Assembly: GCA_049323795.1 (NCBI GenBank)
Contig: JBMOOH010000048.1
Coordinates: forward strand, 1 to 64,000
Length of the DNA: 64,000 nt
Origin: JAOADN01 sp049323795
GTDB taxonomy: Bacteria > Pseudomonadota > Alphaproteobacteria > Rhodobacterales > Rhodobacteraceae
Direction of reading: 5' to 3'
Positions 34,479 to 45,633 of this stretch are shown in pieces. Made by a program: the position numbers and the translations under genes. The notes beneath the pieces were generated by a model. That model was not told the origin of the DNA. It saw only the letters and a list, made by a program, of their open reading frames with translations, and searched no databases. Numbering within the stretch: the stretch's first letter is position 1; each line of letters begins with the position of its first letter.

Positions 34479-35186
34479 ATGACCGAGCAGCACATCCTTT
34501 CCGCCTTCGACCGCGATCTGGAGGCCGTGCAGGCGATGGTCATGCGGATGGGCGGCATGGTCGAGAGCGCGATCCTCGACGCCTCGAAGGCGCTCGAGTT
34601 GCGCGACGCGGAACTGGCCGAACAGGTTCGGCGGAACGACGCGGCGATCGACCTGCTCGAAGAGAAGATCAACGAAGAGGCGGCGCGCCTCATCGCGCTG
34701 CGCGCGCCGGCTGCGTCGGACCTCAGGATCGTCCTGTCGGTCATCAAGATCGCGCAGAGCCTCGAAAGGGTCGGGGACTACGCGAAGAACATGGCGAAGC
34801 GGACGCATGTCCTCGGCAGCCTGCCGAACATCGAAGGGGCAGGCGGGGCGCTGCGCCGGATGTCGCGCAGGGTGGAGGAAATGCTGCGCAACGCGCTCGA
34901 TGCCTACAACACGCGCGCGCTCGACCTGGCCGAGGAAGTCCGCGCGAGCGACCAGGACGTCGACCAGATGTACAACGCGCTCTTCCGCGAGTTCCTCACG
35001 CACATGATGGAGGACCCGCGGAACATCACCGCCTGCATGCACCTGCACTTCATCGCCAAGAATGTCGAGCGGATGGGCGACCTTGCCACGGCCATCGCCG
35101 AACAGGTGATCTACCTGGTGACCGGGGCTTACCCCGAAGAGGCGCGACCGAAGGCCGAAAGCGTGACATCGTTCGGAGCGGAGTGA
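34479..35186 (+). CDS. phoU: Phosphate signalling protein PhoU
   Basis: PhoU links PstSCAB activity to PhoR, keeping the regulon off when phosphate is ample. The 235-residue protein is all-helical with two PhoU repeats. Metal-cluster-type motifs are visible in the first (RNDAAIDLLEEKINEEAARL, about 48-67) and second (EVRASDQDVDQMYNALFREF) halves. Length is normal. GAGGAGG precedes the ATG. It sits between pstB and phoB in the operon, with 1 bp to phoB. Confidence 0.96.
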   Translation: MTEQHILSAFDRDLEAVQAMVMRMGGMVESAILDASKALELRDAELAEQVRRNDAAIDLLEEKINEEAARLIALRAPAASDLRIVLSVIKIAQSLERVGDYAKNMAKRTHVLGSLPNIEGAGGALRRMSRRVEEMLRNALDAYNTRALDLAEEVRASDQDVDQMYNALFREFLTHMMEDPRNITACMHLHFIAKNVERMGDLATAIAEQVIYLVTGAYPEEARPKAESVTSFGAE

Positions 35187-35187
35187 G

Positions 35188-35877
35188 ATGGCGGCGCAGC
35201 CCCCCCTGGTGCTCGTGGTCGAGGACGAGCCGGCGCAGCGCGAAGTCCTCTCCTACAACCTGTCGGCCGAGGGATTCCGGGTGGCATCGGCCGAAAGCGG
35301 GGACGAGGCGCTGATTCTCGCGTCGGAAGAGCGGCCGGACCTGATCCTCCTCGACTGGATGCTGCCGGGTGTTTCGGGGATCGAGGTCTGCCGCCGGCTC
35401 CGGGCCCGATCCGAGACCAAGGCGGTGCCGATCATCATGATCTCTGCCCGGTCCGAGGAGGTCGACCGCGTCCGCGGGCTCGAGACGGGCGCCGACGACT
35501 ACGTGACGAAACCCTATTCGGTCGTGGAACTCATGGCCCGCGTCCGCGGCCAGATGCGGCGCACGCGGCCGGCCAGCCAGGGCGAGACCCTGACCTTCGG
35601 CGACATCACGCTCGATGCCGGGACGCACAGGGTGACGCGGGGCGTCCGCAACGTGAAGCTCGGTCCCACCGAATTCAGGCTGCTTGCCACCCTCATCGAA
35701 AAGCCCGGCCGGGTCTGGAGCCGCGAGCAGCTTCTCGACAGGGTCTGGGGGCGCGACATCTACGTCGACACAAGGACGGTGGACGTGCATGTCGGCCGCC
35801 TGCGCAAGGCCCTCTGCGCGAATGGCGAGGGCGATCCGCTGCGGACGGTCCGGGGGGCCGGTTACGCCCTCGGCTGA
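35188..35877 (+). CDS. phoB: Phosphate regulon response regulator PhoB
   Basis: PhoB activates Pho-box promoters when phosphorylated by PhoR. The 229-residue protein has a receiver domain (acidic pocket VVEDEPAQ, phospho-acceptor Asp56 in LLDWMLPG, Lys in DDYVTKPYS). A winged-helix DNA-binding domain from about 132 follows (TEFRLLATLIEKPGRVWSRE, then RTVDVHVGRLRKAL). It ends the operon, downstream of its own Pho box, so it is positively autoregulated. Confidence 0.97.
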   Translation: MAAQPPLVLVVEDEPAQREVLSYNLSAEGFRVASAESGDEALILASEERPDLILLDWMLPGVSGIEVCRRLRARSETKAVPIIMISARSEEVDRVRGLETGADDYVTKPYSVVELMARVRGQMRRTRPASQGETLTFGDITLDAGTHRVTRGVRNVKLGPTEFRLLATLIEKPGRVWSREQLLDRVWGRDIYVDTRTVDVHVGRLRKALCANGEGDPLRTVRGAGYALG

Positions 35878-35943
35878 GCATCCGGCAGCGCGCAAGCCCC
35901 CTCAAATCCCCCGATTACGGCGGGCGGTCCTTGACGCGGCAGC

Positions 35944-35959
35944 TCAAAGCGCTTTGGAT
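35944..35959 (+). promoter_or_regulatory. Palindromic operator before glgP
   Basis: TCAAAGCGCTTTGGAT contains the perfect 12-bp palindrome CAAAGCGCTTTG, 36 bp before glgP. The same 16 bases occur at 50921-50936 before thuA. The form (central CG, AAAGCGCTTT) is that of LacI-family sugar repressors such as AglR-like proteins. No LacI gene is in the window. Confidence 0.65.
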
Positions 35960-35994
35960 GCCCGCGGACAGCAGAGTTCGCACATCGATTTCAC

Positions 35995-38406
<2,412 letters not shown>

Positions 38407-38417
38407 GGGAGGCGGGC

Positions 38418-40658
38418 GTGGCCAAAGGGACTTCCGGGGCCGATACAGGGCCTGCGCGGACGCGCAAGGCCGCCAGCGGGACCAGCAGGACGGCTCCGCC
38501 GGCCAAGCTGATCGATGCCGGAGCGGCGCGCGCCATCGCCGAAGGCAGGCACGGCGATCCGTTCGCGGTTCTCGGCCCGCATCACGGGCATGTCGCCGTC
38601 TTCGTGCCGGGGGCCGCGGAAGTCTGGCTGGTGGCCGGGGACAGGCACATCCCCATGTCGCCCCACGCCGATGCGTCGGACCTCTTCGTCGCGCCGTTCG
38701 ATGGCAGGGACTACCGCCTCCGCGCCCGCGGCGAGGACGGCAGCGAGTGGAGTTTCGACGATCCCTACCGCTTCGGCCCCGTTCTGGGCGAAATCGACGA
38801 GTATCTGCTCGGCGAGGGCCGCCATCAGCGGCTGTGGGAAGCGCTGGGTGCCCATGTCCGCACGCATGAGGGGGTGGACGGCGTCCACTTCGCCGTCTGG
38901 GCTCCGAATGCCCGCCGCGTCTCGGTGGTCGGCGACTTCAACGTCTGGGACGGCCGCCGCGCCCCGATGCGCCGCCGCGGCGCGACAGGTGTGTGGGAGA
39001 TCTTCATCCCCGACCTGACCGAGGGGACGATCTACAAATACGAGGTGGTCGGGCCTTCGGGATACGCGATGCCGCTCAAGGCCGACCCGGTCGGGTTCGG
39101 GTCGGAACATCCCCCCTCGACCGGCTCGGTCGTTCGCCGGATCGGGCAGCATGGCTGGCAGGACGGCGCGTGGATGAAGTCGCGCCACGCGGTCAACAGC
39201 GTCGACGCGCCGGTCGCGGTCTACGAGGTGCACCTCGGTTCATGGCGCAAGGCGGGCGCGCGGCCGCTCAGCTACCTCGAACTGGCATCCGATCTCGTGG
39301 ACTACGCGCACTGGATGGGCTTCACGCATATCGAACTCTTGCCGGTCAGCGAATTCCCCTTCGACGGCTCGTGGGGCTATCAGCCCATCGGCATGTATGC
39401 CCCGACCGTCCGGCACGGCACGCCCGCGGAACTCGCCGCCCTGATCGACGCGGCGCACCGCCGGGGCCTCGGCGTGCTGATCGACTGGGTGCCGGGCCAT
39501 TTTCCGACCGACCAGCACGGGCTCGGCCGCTTCGACGGCACCGCGCTCTACGAGCATCAGGACCCGCGCGAGGGATTCCACCAGGACTGGAACACGCTCA
39601 TCTACAACTACGGGCGGGCCGAGGTGGCGAACTACCTCGTCGCCAACGCGCTCTACTGGCTCGAGGAATACCACATCGACGGGCTGCGCGTGGATGCGGT
39701 CGCCTCGATGCTCTACCGCGACTATTCGCGGAATGACGGCGAGTGGATCCCGAACGTCCATGGCGGGCGCGAGAACTACGAGGCGATCGACGTTCTGCGG
39801 CGGATGAACATCGCGGCCTACGGCCAGCATCCGGGCGTGATGACGGTGGCCGAGGAATCGACCGCGTTCCCGGGGGTATCGCGCCCGGTCGAGCACGGCG
39901 GCCTCGGCTTTGGCTTCAAGTGGAACATGGGCTGGATGAACGACACCCTGTCCTACATCCAGAAGGACCCGATCTATCGGAAGTATCACCACCACCAGAT
40001 GACCTTCGGGCTCCACTATGCCTTCACCGAGAACTTTATCCTGCCGATCAGCCACGACGAGGTGGTGCACGGCAAGGGCTCGATGCTCTCGAAGATGCCG
40101 GGGACCGCGTGGGAGAAGTTCGCCAACCTCCGCGCCTACTACGGATTCATGTGGGGACATCCGGGCAAGAAGCTGCTCTTCATGGGGCAGGAGTTCGCGC
40201 AAGGGGCCGAGTGGAACCACAACCAGTCGCTCGACTGGCATCAGGCGGACGACCCGCAGCACCGGGGCATCCAGCTTCTGGTGCGGGCGCTGAACGCGCT
40301 CTACCGCGAGAACCCGGCGCTCTACGTCAACGACACCCGGCCCGAGGGCTTCGAGTGGCTGGAGCCGAACGATGCCGGGAATTCGGTCTATGCCTGGGTG
40401 CGGAAAGGCAGGCCCGGCGATCCGATGATCGTCATCGCCGGGAACTTCACCCCCGTCGAGCGCACCTCCTACCGTCTCGGCTTCCCGGCGGCGGGCCGCT
40501 GGAGCGAGGTGCTGAACACCGACGCCGAAATCTACGGCGGCGGCAATCGCGGCAACATGGGCGGGGTCGGAACGGACCCGACGCCCTGGCACAATCAGGC
40601 ACAGTCGGCGGCGGTCGTCATTCCGCCGCTATCGGTGGTGATGTTCAGACAGGCATGA
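38418..40658 (+). CDS. glgB: 1,4-alpha-glucan branching enzyme
   Basis: GlgB makes the alpha-1,6 branches of glycogen. The 746-residue GH13 protein has a Lys/Ala/Gly-rich N-terminal extension of about 30 residues. N-terminal carbohydrate-binding modules follow (FAVWAPNARRVSVVGDFNVWDG) and then the catalytic barrel: nucleophile Asp426 in GLRVDAVASML, acid/base Glu479 in TVAEEST, third acid in ISHDEVVHGKGS. Translation starts at a GTG (38418) behind GGGAGG. It lies between glgP and glgC. Confidence 0.96.
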   Translation: MAKGTSGADTGPARTRKAASGTSRTAPPAKLIDAGAARAIAEGRHGDPFAVLGPHHGHVAVFVPGAAEVWLVAGDRHIPMSPHADASDLFVAPFDGRDYRLRARGEDGSEWSFDDPYRFGPVLGEIDEYLLGEGRHQRLWEALGAHVRTHEGVDGVHFAVWAPNARRVSVVGDFNVWDGRRAPMRRRGATGVWEIFIPDLTEGTIYKYEVVGPSGYAMPLKADPVGFGSEHPPSTGSVVRRIGQHGWQDGAWMKSRHAVNSVDAPVAVYEVHLGSWRKAGARPLSYLELASDLVDYAHWMGFTHIELLPVSEFPFDGSWGYQPIGMYAPTVRHGTPAELAALIDAAHRRGLGVLIDWVPGHFPTDQHGLGRFDGTALYEHQDPREGFHQDWNTLIYNYGRAEVANYLVANALYWLEEYHIDGLRVDAVASMLYRDYSRNDGEWIPNVHGGRENYEAIDVLRRMNIAAYGQHPGVMTVAEESTAFPGVSRPVEHGGLGFGFKWNMGWMNDTLSYIQKDPIYRKYHHHQMTFGLHYAFTENFILPISHDEVVHGKGSMLSKMPGTAWEKFANLRAYYGFMWGHPGKKLLFMGQEFAQGAEWNHNQSLDWHQADDPQHRGIQLLVRALNALYRENPALYVNDTRPEGFEWLEPNDAGNSVYAWVRKGRPGDPMIVIAGNFTPVERTSYRLGFPAAGRWSEVLNTDAEIYGGGNRGNMGGVGTDPTPWHNQAQSAAVVIPPLSVVMFRQA

Positions 40659-40691
40659 ACGGACCGGACACCGGCCGAAGGGGAGGACAAG

Positions 40692-41963
40692 ATGGAACCA
40701 CGCGCCAACGCCCGGCTTTCCTCACAGGCCATGGCCTTCGTCCTGGCCGGGGGCCGGGGAAGCCGGCTGAAGGAACTGACCGACCGGCGCGCGAAACCGG
40801 CCGTCTATTTCGGCGGCAAGACCCGGATCATCGACTTCGCGCTGTCGAACGCGCTGAACTCGGGTATCCGCAAGATGGCGATCGCGACGCAGTACAAGGC
40901 GCATTCGCTGATCCGGCACTGCCAGCGGGGCTGGAACTTCTTCCGGGCAGAGCGGAACGAATACCTCGACATCCTTCCGGCATCCCAGCGCGTGGACGAG
41001 ACGAAGTGGTATCTGGGCACGGCGGATGCCGTGACGCAGAACATCGACATCGTGGACAGCTACGGCGTGAGATACGTCGTCGTTCTGGCGGGCGACCACA
41101 TCTACAAGATGGATTACGAGGTGATGCTCCGCCAGCACGTCGAGACGGGGGCGGACGTGACCATCGGCTGCCTGACCGTGCCGCGCATGGAGGCGACGGC
41201 CTTCGGCGTGATGGCGGTCGACAAGACCATGCGCATCACCGCCTTTCTGGAAAAGCCCAAGGACCCGCCGTCCATTCCCGGCGACCCGGATCACGCGCTG
41301 GCCTCGATGGGCATCTACGTCTTCAACTGGGACTTCCTCCGCGCGCTTCTGATCCGGGACGCCGAGGACGACAATTCCAGCCACGATTTCGGCAACGACA
41401 TCATTCCCAACATCGTCCGGAACGGCAAGGCCGTCGCCCACCGCTTTGCCGACAGTTGCGTGCGGTCGGGGCTTGAGGAGGAACCCTACTGGCGCGACGT
41501 GGGAACGATCGACGCCTTCTGGCAGGCGAATATCGACCTGACGGATTTCGTCCCGAAGCTCGACCTCTACGACAATAGCTGGCCGATCTGGACCTATGCC
41601 GAGATCGTGCCGCCCGCGAAGTTCATCCATGACGAGGACGGGCGGAGGGGTTCGGCTGTGTCGTCGCTCGTCTCGGGAAACTGCATCGTCTCGGGGTCCG
41701 AGGTACGGAACTCGCTCCTTTTCACGGGCGTCCGGTCGCATTCCTACTCGGCCCTCGAATATGCGGTCGTGCTGCCCTACGTGACGGTCAACCGCAAGGC
41801 GCGGCTGAAGAACTGCGTGATCGACTCGGGTGCCGTGATTCCCGAGGGGCTGATTGTCGGCGAGGATGCCGACGAGGACGCCAGATGGTTCCGGCGCACC
41901 GACGCGGGGATCGTCCTCATCACGCAGGACATGCTCGACAAGCGGGCCGCATCGCTTGCATGA
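40692..41963 (+). CDS. glgC: Glucose-1-phosphate adenylyltransferase
   Basis: GlgC makes ADP-glucose, the glucosyl donor for glycogen. The 423-residue protein has the nucleotide-binding start FVLAGGRGSRLKELTDRRAKPAVYFGGK, noted here as LAGGRGSRLKELTDRRAKP. The substrate loop GTADAVTQNIDIV, the catalytic region AGDHIYKMDYE, and the C-terminal left-handed helix domain (SYSALEYAVVLPYV) are present. Its final codons overlap the glgA start (ATGA). Allosteric control by glycolytic metabolites is expected for the family. Confidence 0.97.
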   Translation: MEPRANARLSSQAMAFVLAGGRGSRLKELTDRRAKPAVYFGGKTRIIDFALSNALNSGIRKMAIATQYKAHSLIRHCQRGWNFFRAERNEYLDILPASQRVDETKWYLGTADAVTQNIDIVDSYGVRYVVVLAGDHIYKMDYEVMLRQHVETGADVTIGCLTVPRMEATAFGVMAVDKTMRITAFLEKPKDPPSIPGDPDHALASMGIYVFNWDFLRALLIRDAEDDNSSHDFGNDIIPNIVRNGKAVAHRFADSCVRSGLEEEPYWRDVGTIDAFWQANIDLTDFVPKLDLYDNSWPIWTYAEIVPPAKFIHDEDGRRGSAVSSLVSGNCIVSGSEVRNSLLFTGVRSHSYSALEYAVVLPYVTVNRKARLKNCVIDSGAVIPEGLIVGEDADEDARWFRRTDAGIVLITQDMLDKRAASLA

Positions 41964-43480
41964 AGGGCGGGCGGCGGCGGAGGCCTCTGGCCGGGGAAGC
42001 CCGAGGAGCAGTCTTGGACGGGACGAAGGGCATGGGCGGCACAGGTCGGGGAACGGTTCTCTCGGTCGCTTCGGAATGCGTCCCGCTCGTCAAGACCGGG
42101 GGGCTTGCCGATGTGGTGGGGGCGCTGCCCCGGGCGCTCGGCGACCTGGGCTGGGCGGTGCGCACCATGGTCCCGGCCTATCCCAAGCTTATCGCCGCCC
42201 TCGACGGCGCGCGGGAGGTCTGGTCCGAAACCGATCTCTTCGGCGGACGCGCGCGGCTCGTCGCGGGGCGGTCGTCGGGGCTCGACCTTCTGCTTCTCGA
42301 TGCGCCGCATCTCTACGACCGGCCGGGCGGGCCCTATTCGGCCGGCGGCCAGGACCACGCGGACAACCCCGAACGCTTCGCCGCCCTGTGCTGGGCGGCG
42401 GCCGGGGTGGCGAAGAGCGGCACATCCGAGGGCTGGCGGCCCGACATCCTGCACGCCCACGACTGGCAGGGCGGACTGGCGCCGGCCTATCTGCGCTACG
42501 GCACGCCCGCCGCGGCGAGGTCGGTCATCACCATCCACAACATCGCCTTCCAGGGGCTCGCGCCGGCGGACCGGGTGGCGCGCCTGCGCCTGCCCTGGTC
42601 GTCCTTCACGCCGGAGGGTCTGGAGTATTACGGCAACCTGTCGGCACTGAAGGCGGGCCTCGTCACCGCCGACGCGATCACCACCGTCTCGCCCACCTAC
42701 GCGGCCGAGCTGATGCGGCCCGAGTTCGGGATGGGCCTCGAGGGCGTGATCGCGGCGCGGGCCGGGTCGCTCCACGGGATCCTGAACGGGGTGGACACTG
42801 CCGTCTGGAACCCCGGGACCGATCCCGAGATCCGCAGCTATTCCGTCAGATCGATGAAGGGAAAGGCCGAGAACCGCGCCGCGCTTCTGTCCGAGTTCGG
42901 TCTGGGCGAGGTGCCGGGGCCGCTGGCGATCCTCGTCAGCCGGCTGACGCATCAGAAGGGCATCGACCTCGTCTCCGCGGCCCTCCCGGGTTTCGTGGCC
43001 GCCGGCGGCGGGCTGGCGGTGCTCGGCTCGGGCGATCCGGCGCTCGAGGCGGCGATGCTCGGACTGGCGGACCGGTTCCCCGGACGGGTCGGGGTCCATC
43101 TCGGCTATGACGAGGCGCTCTCGCACCGGATGTTCGCGGGCGGCGACGCGGTGCTGGTGCCCTCGCGGTTCGAGCCCTGCGGTCTCACGCAGATGTACGG
43201 GCTGCGCTACGGCACCATTCCGGTGGTGGCGCTGACCGGGGGTCTGGCCGACACCGTGATCGGGTCATCGCCCGCGACCGAGTCGGCGGGCGTGTCCACC
43301 GGGGTGACCTTCACGCCGATCGACGCGCTCGGCCTGACGCGAGCGCTCGCGCAGCTTCTGGCGCTCTACGCGGACCGCGCGCGGTGGGCCGCGATGCGGA
43401 AACGCGCCATGAAGGCCGAGGTCGGCTGGGACAGGGCGGCGGCGGCCTATGCCGCGCTTTACGCCGGTCTGCGTTCATGA
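41960..43480 (+). CDS. glgA: Glycogen synthase (ADP-glucose)
   Basis: GlgA extends alpha-1,4-glucan from ADP-glucose. From the ATG at 41960 overlapping glgC the protein has 506 residues. The GT5 start motif SVASECVPLVKTGGLADVVG begins at about residue 35, so about 30 residues of Arg/Gly-rich sequence precede the usual N-terminus; a later ATG at 42032 is possible. The C-terminal nucleotide-binding half has SRFEPCGLTQMYGLRYG and TGGLADTV. It overlaps glgX by ATGA. Confidence 0.95.
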   Translation: MKGGRRRRPLAGEARGAVLDGTKGMGGTGRGTVLSVASECVPLVKTGGLADVVGALPRALGDLGWAVRTMVPAYPKLIAALDGAREVWSETDLFGGRARLVAGRSSGLDLLLLDAPHLYDRPGGPYSAGGQDHADNPERFAALCWAAAGVAKSGTSEGWRPDILHAHDWQGGLAPAYLRYGTPAAARSVITIHNIAFQGLAPADRVARLRLPWSSFTPEGLEYYGNLSALKAGLVTADAITTVSPTYAAELMRPEFGMGLEGVIAARAGSLHGILNGVDTAVWNPGTDPEIRSYSVRSMKGKAENRAALLSEFGLGEVPGPLAILVSRLTHQKGIDLVSAALPGFVAAGGGLAVLGSGDPALEAAMLGLADRFPGRVGVHLGYDEALSHRMFAGGDAVLVPSRFEPCGLTQMYGLRYGTIPVVALTGGLADTVIGSSPATESAGVSTGVTFTPIDALGLTRALAQLLALYADRARWAAMRKRAMKAEVGWDRAAAAYAALYAGLRS

Positions 43481-45618
43481 ACGCCGCGCAGCGGACGCCG
43501 AGGGGCGCGGGCCGGCCGGTGCCGGGCAGTTCCCGCCCGGTCCTGCCGGGACGGTCCTGGCCGCTTGGCGCGACCTTCGACGGAACGGGAGTCAACTTCG
43601 CGGTGTTCTCGGCCAACGCGACGAGGATCGAGCTCTGTCTCTTCTCGGACGATGGCCGGCGCGAGATCGAGCGGCTGACCCTGACGGAACGGGACGGGGA
43701 TGTCTGGCACGGGGCGGTGCCGGGCCTTACCCCCGGCACCCGCTACGGCTACCGCGCCCACGGGCCCTACGAGCCCGAGAACGGCCACCGCTTCAATCCC
43801 AACAAGCTCCTGATCGACCCCTACGCGCGGATGCTCGACGGCCGGCTCCGCTGGTCGGATGCGGTCATGGGCTACCGGATCGGAAGCCCGCGGGCCGATC
43901 TGTCCTACGACACCCGCGACAGCGCCTTCGCGGTGCCGAAATCGGTCGTGGCCGACCCGTCCTTCGCCTGGGACGGCGACGCGCCGCCCCGCCGGCCGCT
44001 CCGCGACACGCTGATCTACGAGGCGCATGTCAAGGGGATGACGGCGCTGCATCCGGGGGTGCCTGAGGGCATCCGCGGCAGTTTCCTCGGTCTTGCATCG
44101 GATGCGGTGCTCGACCACCTCGTCGGCCTCGGCGTGACCGCGGTCGAACTCCTCCCCGTCCAGGCCTTCATCGACGACCGGTTCCTCGTCCAGAAGGGCC
44201 TGCGGAACTTCTGGGGCTACCAGACCGTCGGGTTCTTCGCGCCCGAGCCGCGCTATCTCGGCCAGGGCCAGATCTGGGAGTTCCAGTCGATGGTCCGCCG
44301 CTTTCATGCGGCGGGCATCGAGGTGATCCTCGACGTGGTCTACAATCATACGGGCGAGGGCGACGAGCTCGGGCCGACGCTGTCCTTCCGGGGGCTCGAC
44401 AACCGCAGCTACTACCGGCTCGCCGGGTCCGGGCGGCACTACATCAACGACACCGGCACAGGCAACACGCTCAACCTCGGCCATCCGATGGTCTTGAGGA
44501 TGGTGATGGATTCGCTCCGCTACTGGGTCGAGGTCGCGCATGTAGACGGCTTCCGCTTCGACCTTGCCACCACGCTCGCCCGCGAGAGCTTCGGCTTCGA
44601 CGAAGGCTCCGCCTTCCTCGCGGCGATCCGGCAGGATCCGGTGCTGGCGCGGGTCAAGCTCATTGCCGAGCCCTGGGATCTCGGGCCGGGCGGCTATCGC
44701 CTCGGGCAGTTTCCCCACCCGTTCCTCGAATGGAACGACCGCTTCCGCGACGGGGTCCGGCGCTTCTGGCGCGGCGACGCGGGCCTCGTGCCCGATCTCG
44801 CCAAGCGCATCCTCGGGTCGGCCGAGGTCTTCGACCGGGCGGGACGCGCGGCGACGACCTCGCTCAACTACGTGACCTCGCATGACGGGTTCACTCTCGA
44901 GGATCTCGTCTCCTACGTCGCCAGGCGGAACGAGGCGAACGGCGAGGACAACCGCGACGGGCATGCGCAGAACTATTCGGACAATCTCGGGATCGAGGGC
45001 GCGACCACCGACCGGGCGACGCTCGCGGCCCGCGCCCGGCGCAAGCGGAACCTGCTTGCGACCCTCTTTCTGTCGCAGGGCACGCCGATGCTCCTCGCTG
45101 GCGACGAGATCGGCAACGGGCAGGGCGGCAACAACAACGCCTATGCGCAGGACAACGCGATCGGCTGGATCGACTGGGCGCGTGCCGATCGCGGGCTTCT
45201 GTCCTTCGTGCAGCGGCTGGCGCGGCTGCGCCGCGCCCACCCGGTGCTGCGTCAGGCGCGGTTCCTGCATGGCCGGGTCCGCGCGCAGGACGGCCTGCGC
45301 GATCTCGTCTGGCGCAAGCCCGACGGCCAGGAACCCACGCCGGACGACTGGAACAATCCTGCCTGGAAGACGCTCTGCGTCGAGGTGCGGGGAGCCGAGG
45401 AAGGCCGCCCCGGCGAGGCCGCGGGCGAGGCGGTGTTCCTCATCCTGAACGCCGACAAGGGGATGGCGGTCACGCTGCCGCCCGGCGGGGACTGGCACCT
45501 CGCGCTCGACACCGCACGGCCCGAGGTTCCGGAAATGCCGGTCACGACCCCGACCGTCGCCTGTCCGGCGACTTCCGTCATGGTATTCATCAAGCGGCCC
45601 GCCGCGTCGCCGGGCTGA
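43477..45618 (+). CDS. glgX: Glycogen debranching enzyme
   Basis: GlgX hydrolyses alpha-1,6 branches of phosphorylase-trimmed glycogen. The 713-residue GH13 protein has an N-terminal beta domain (WPLGATFDGTGVNFAVFSAN), then the catalytic barrel: IYEAHVKGMT, DVVYNHTGEGDE, nucleophile Asp in DGFRFDLATTLAR, acid/base Glu in LIAEPWDLG, and third acid in TSHDGFTLEDLV. The ATG overlaps the glgA stop. The gene fits the degradative arm together with glgP. Confidence 0.96.
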   Translation: MNAAQRTPRGAGRPVPGSSRPVLPGRSWPLGATFDGTGVNFAVFSANATRIELCLFSDDGRREIERLTLTERDGDVWHGAVPGLTPGTRYGYRAHGPYEPENGHRFNPNKLLIDPYARMLDGRLRWSDAVMGYRIGSPRADLSYDTRDSAFAVPKSVVADPSFAWDGDAPPRRPLRDTLIYEAHVKGMTALHPGVPEGIRGSFLGLASDAVLDHLVGLGVTAVELLPVQAFIDDRFLVQKGLRNFWGYQTVGFFAPEPRYLGQGQIWEFQSMVRRFHAAGIEVILDVVYNHTGEGDELGPTLSFRGLDNRSYYRLAGSGRHYINDTGTGNTLNLGHPMVLRMVMDSLRYWVEVAHVDGFRFDLATTLARESFGFDEGSAFLAAIRQDPVLARVKLIAEPWDLGPGGYRLGQFPHPFLEWNDRFRDGVRRFWRGDAGLVPDLAKRILGSAEVFDRAGRAATTSLNYVTSHDGFTLEDLVSYVARRNEANGEDNRDGHAQNYSDNLGIEGATTDRATLAARARRKRNLLATLFLSQGTPMLLAGDEIGNGQGGNNNAYAQDNAIGWIDWARADRGLLSFVQRLARLRRAHPVLRQARFLHGRVRAQDGLRDLVWRKPDGQEPTPDDWNNPAWKTLCVEVRGAEEGRPGEAAGEAVFLILNADKGMAVTLPPGGDWHLALDTARPEVPEMPVTTPTVACPATSVMVFIKRPAASPG

Positions 45619-45633
45619 GGAAGGAGCGGCAGG

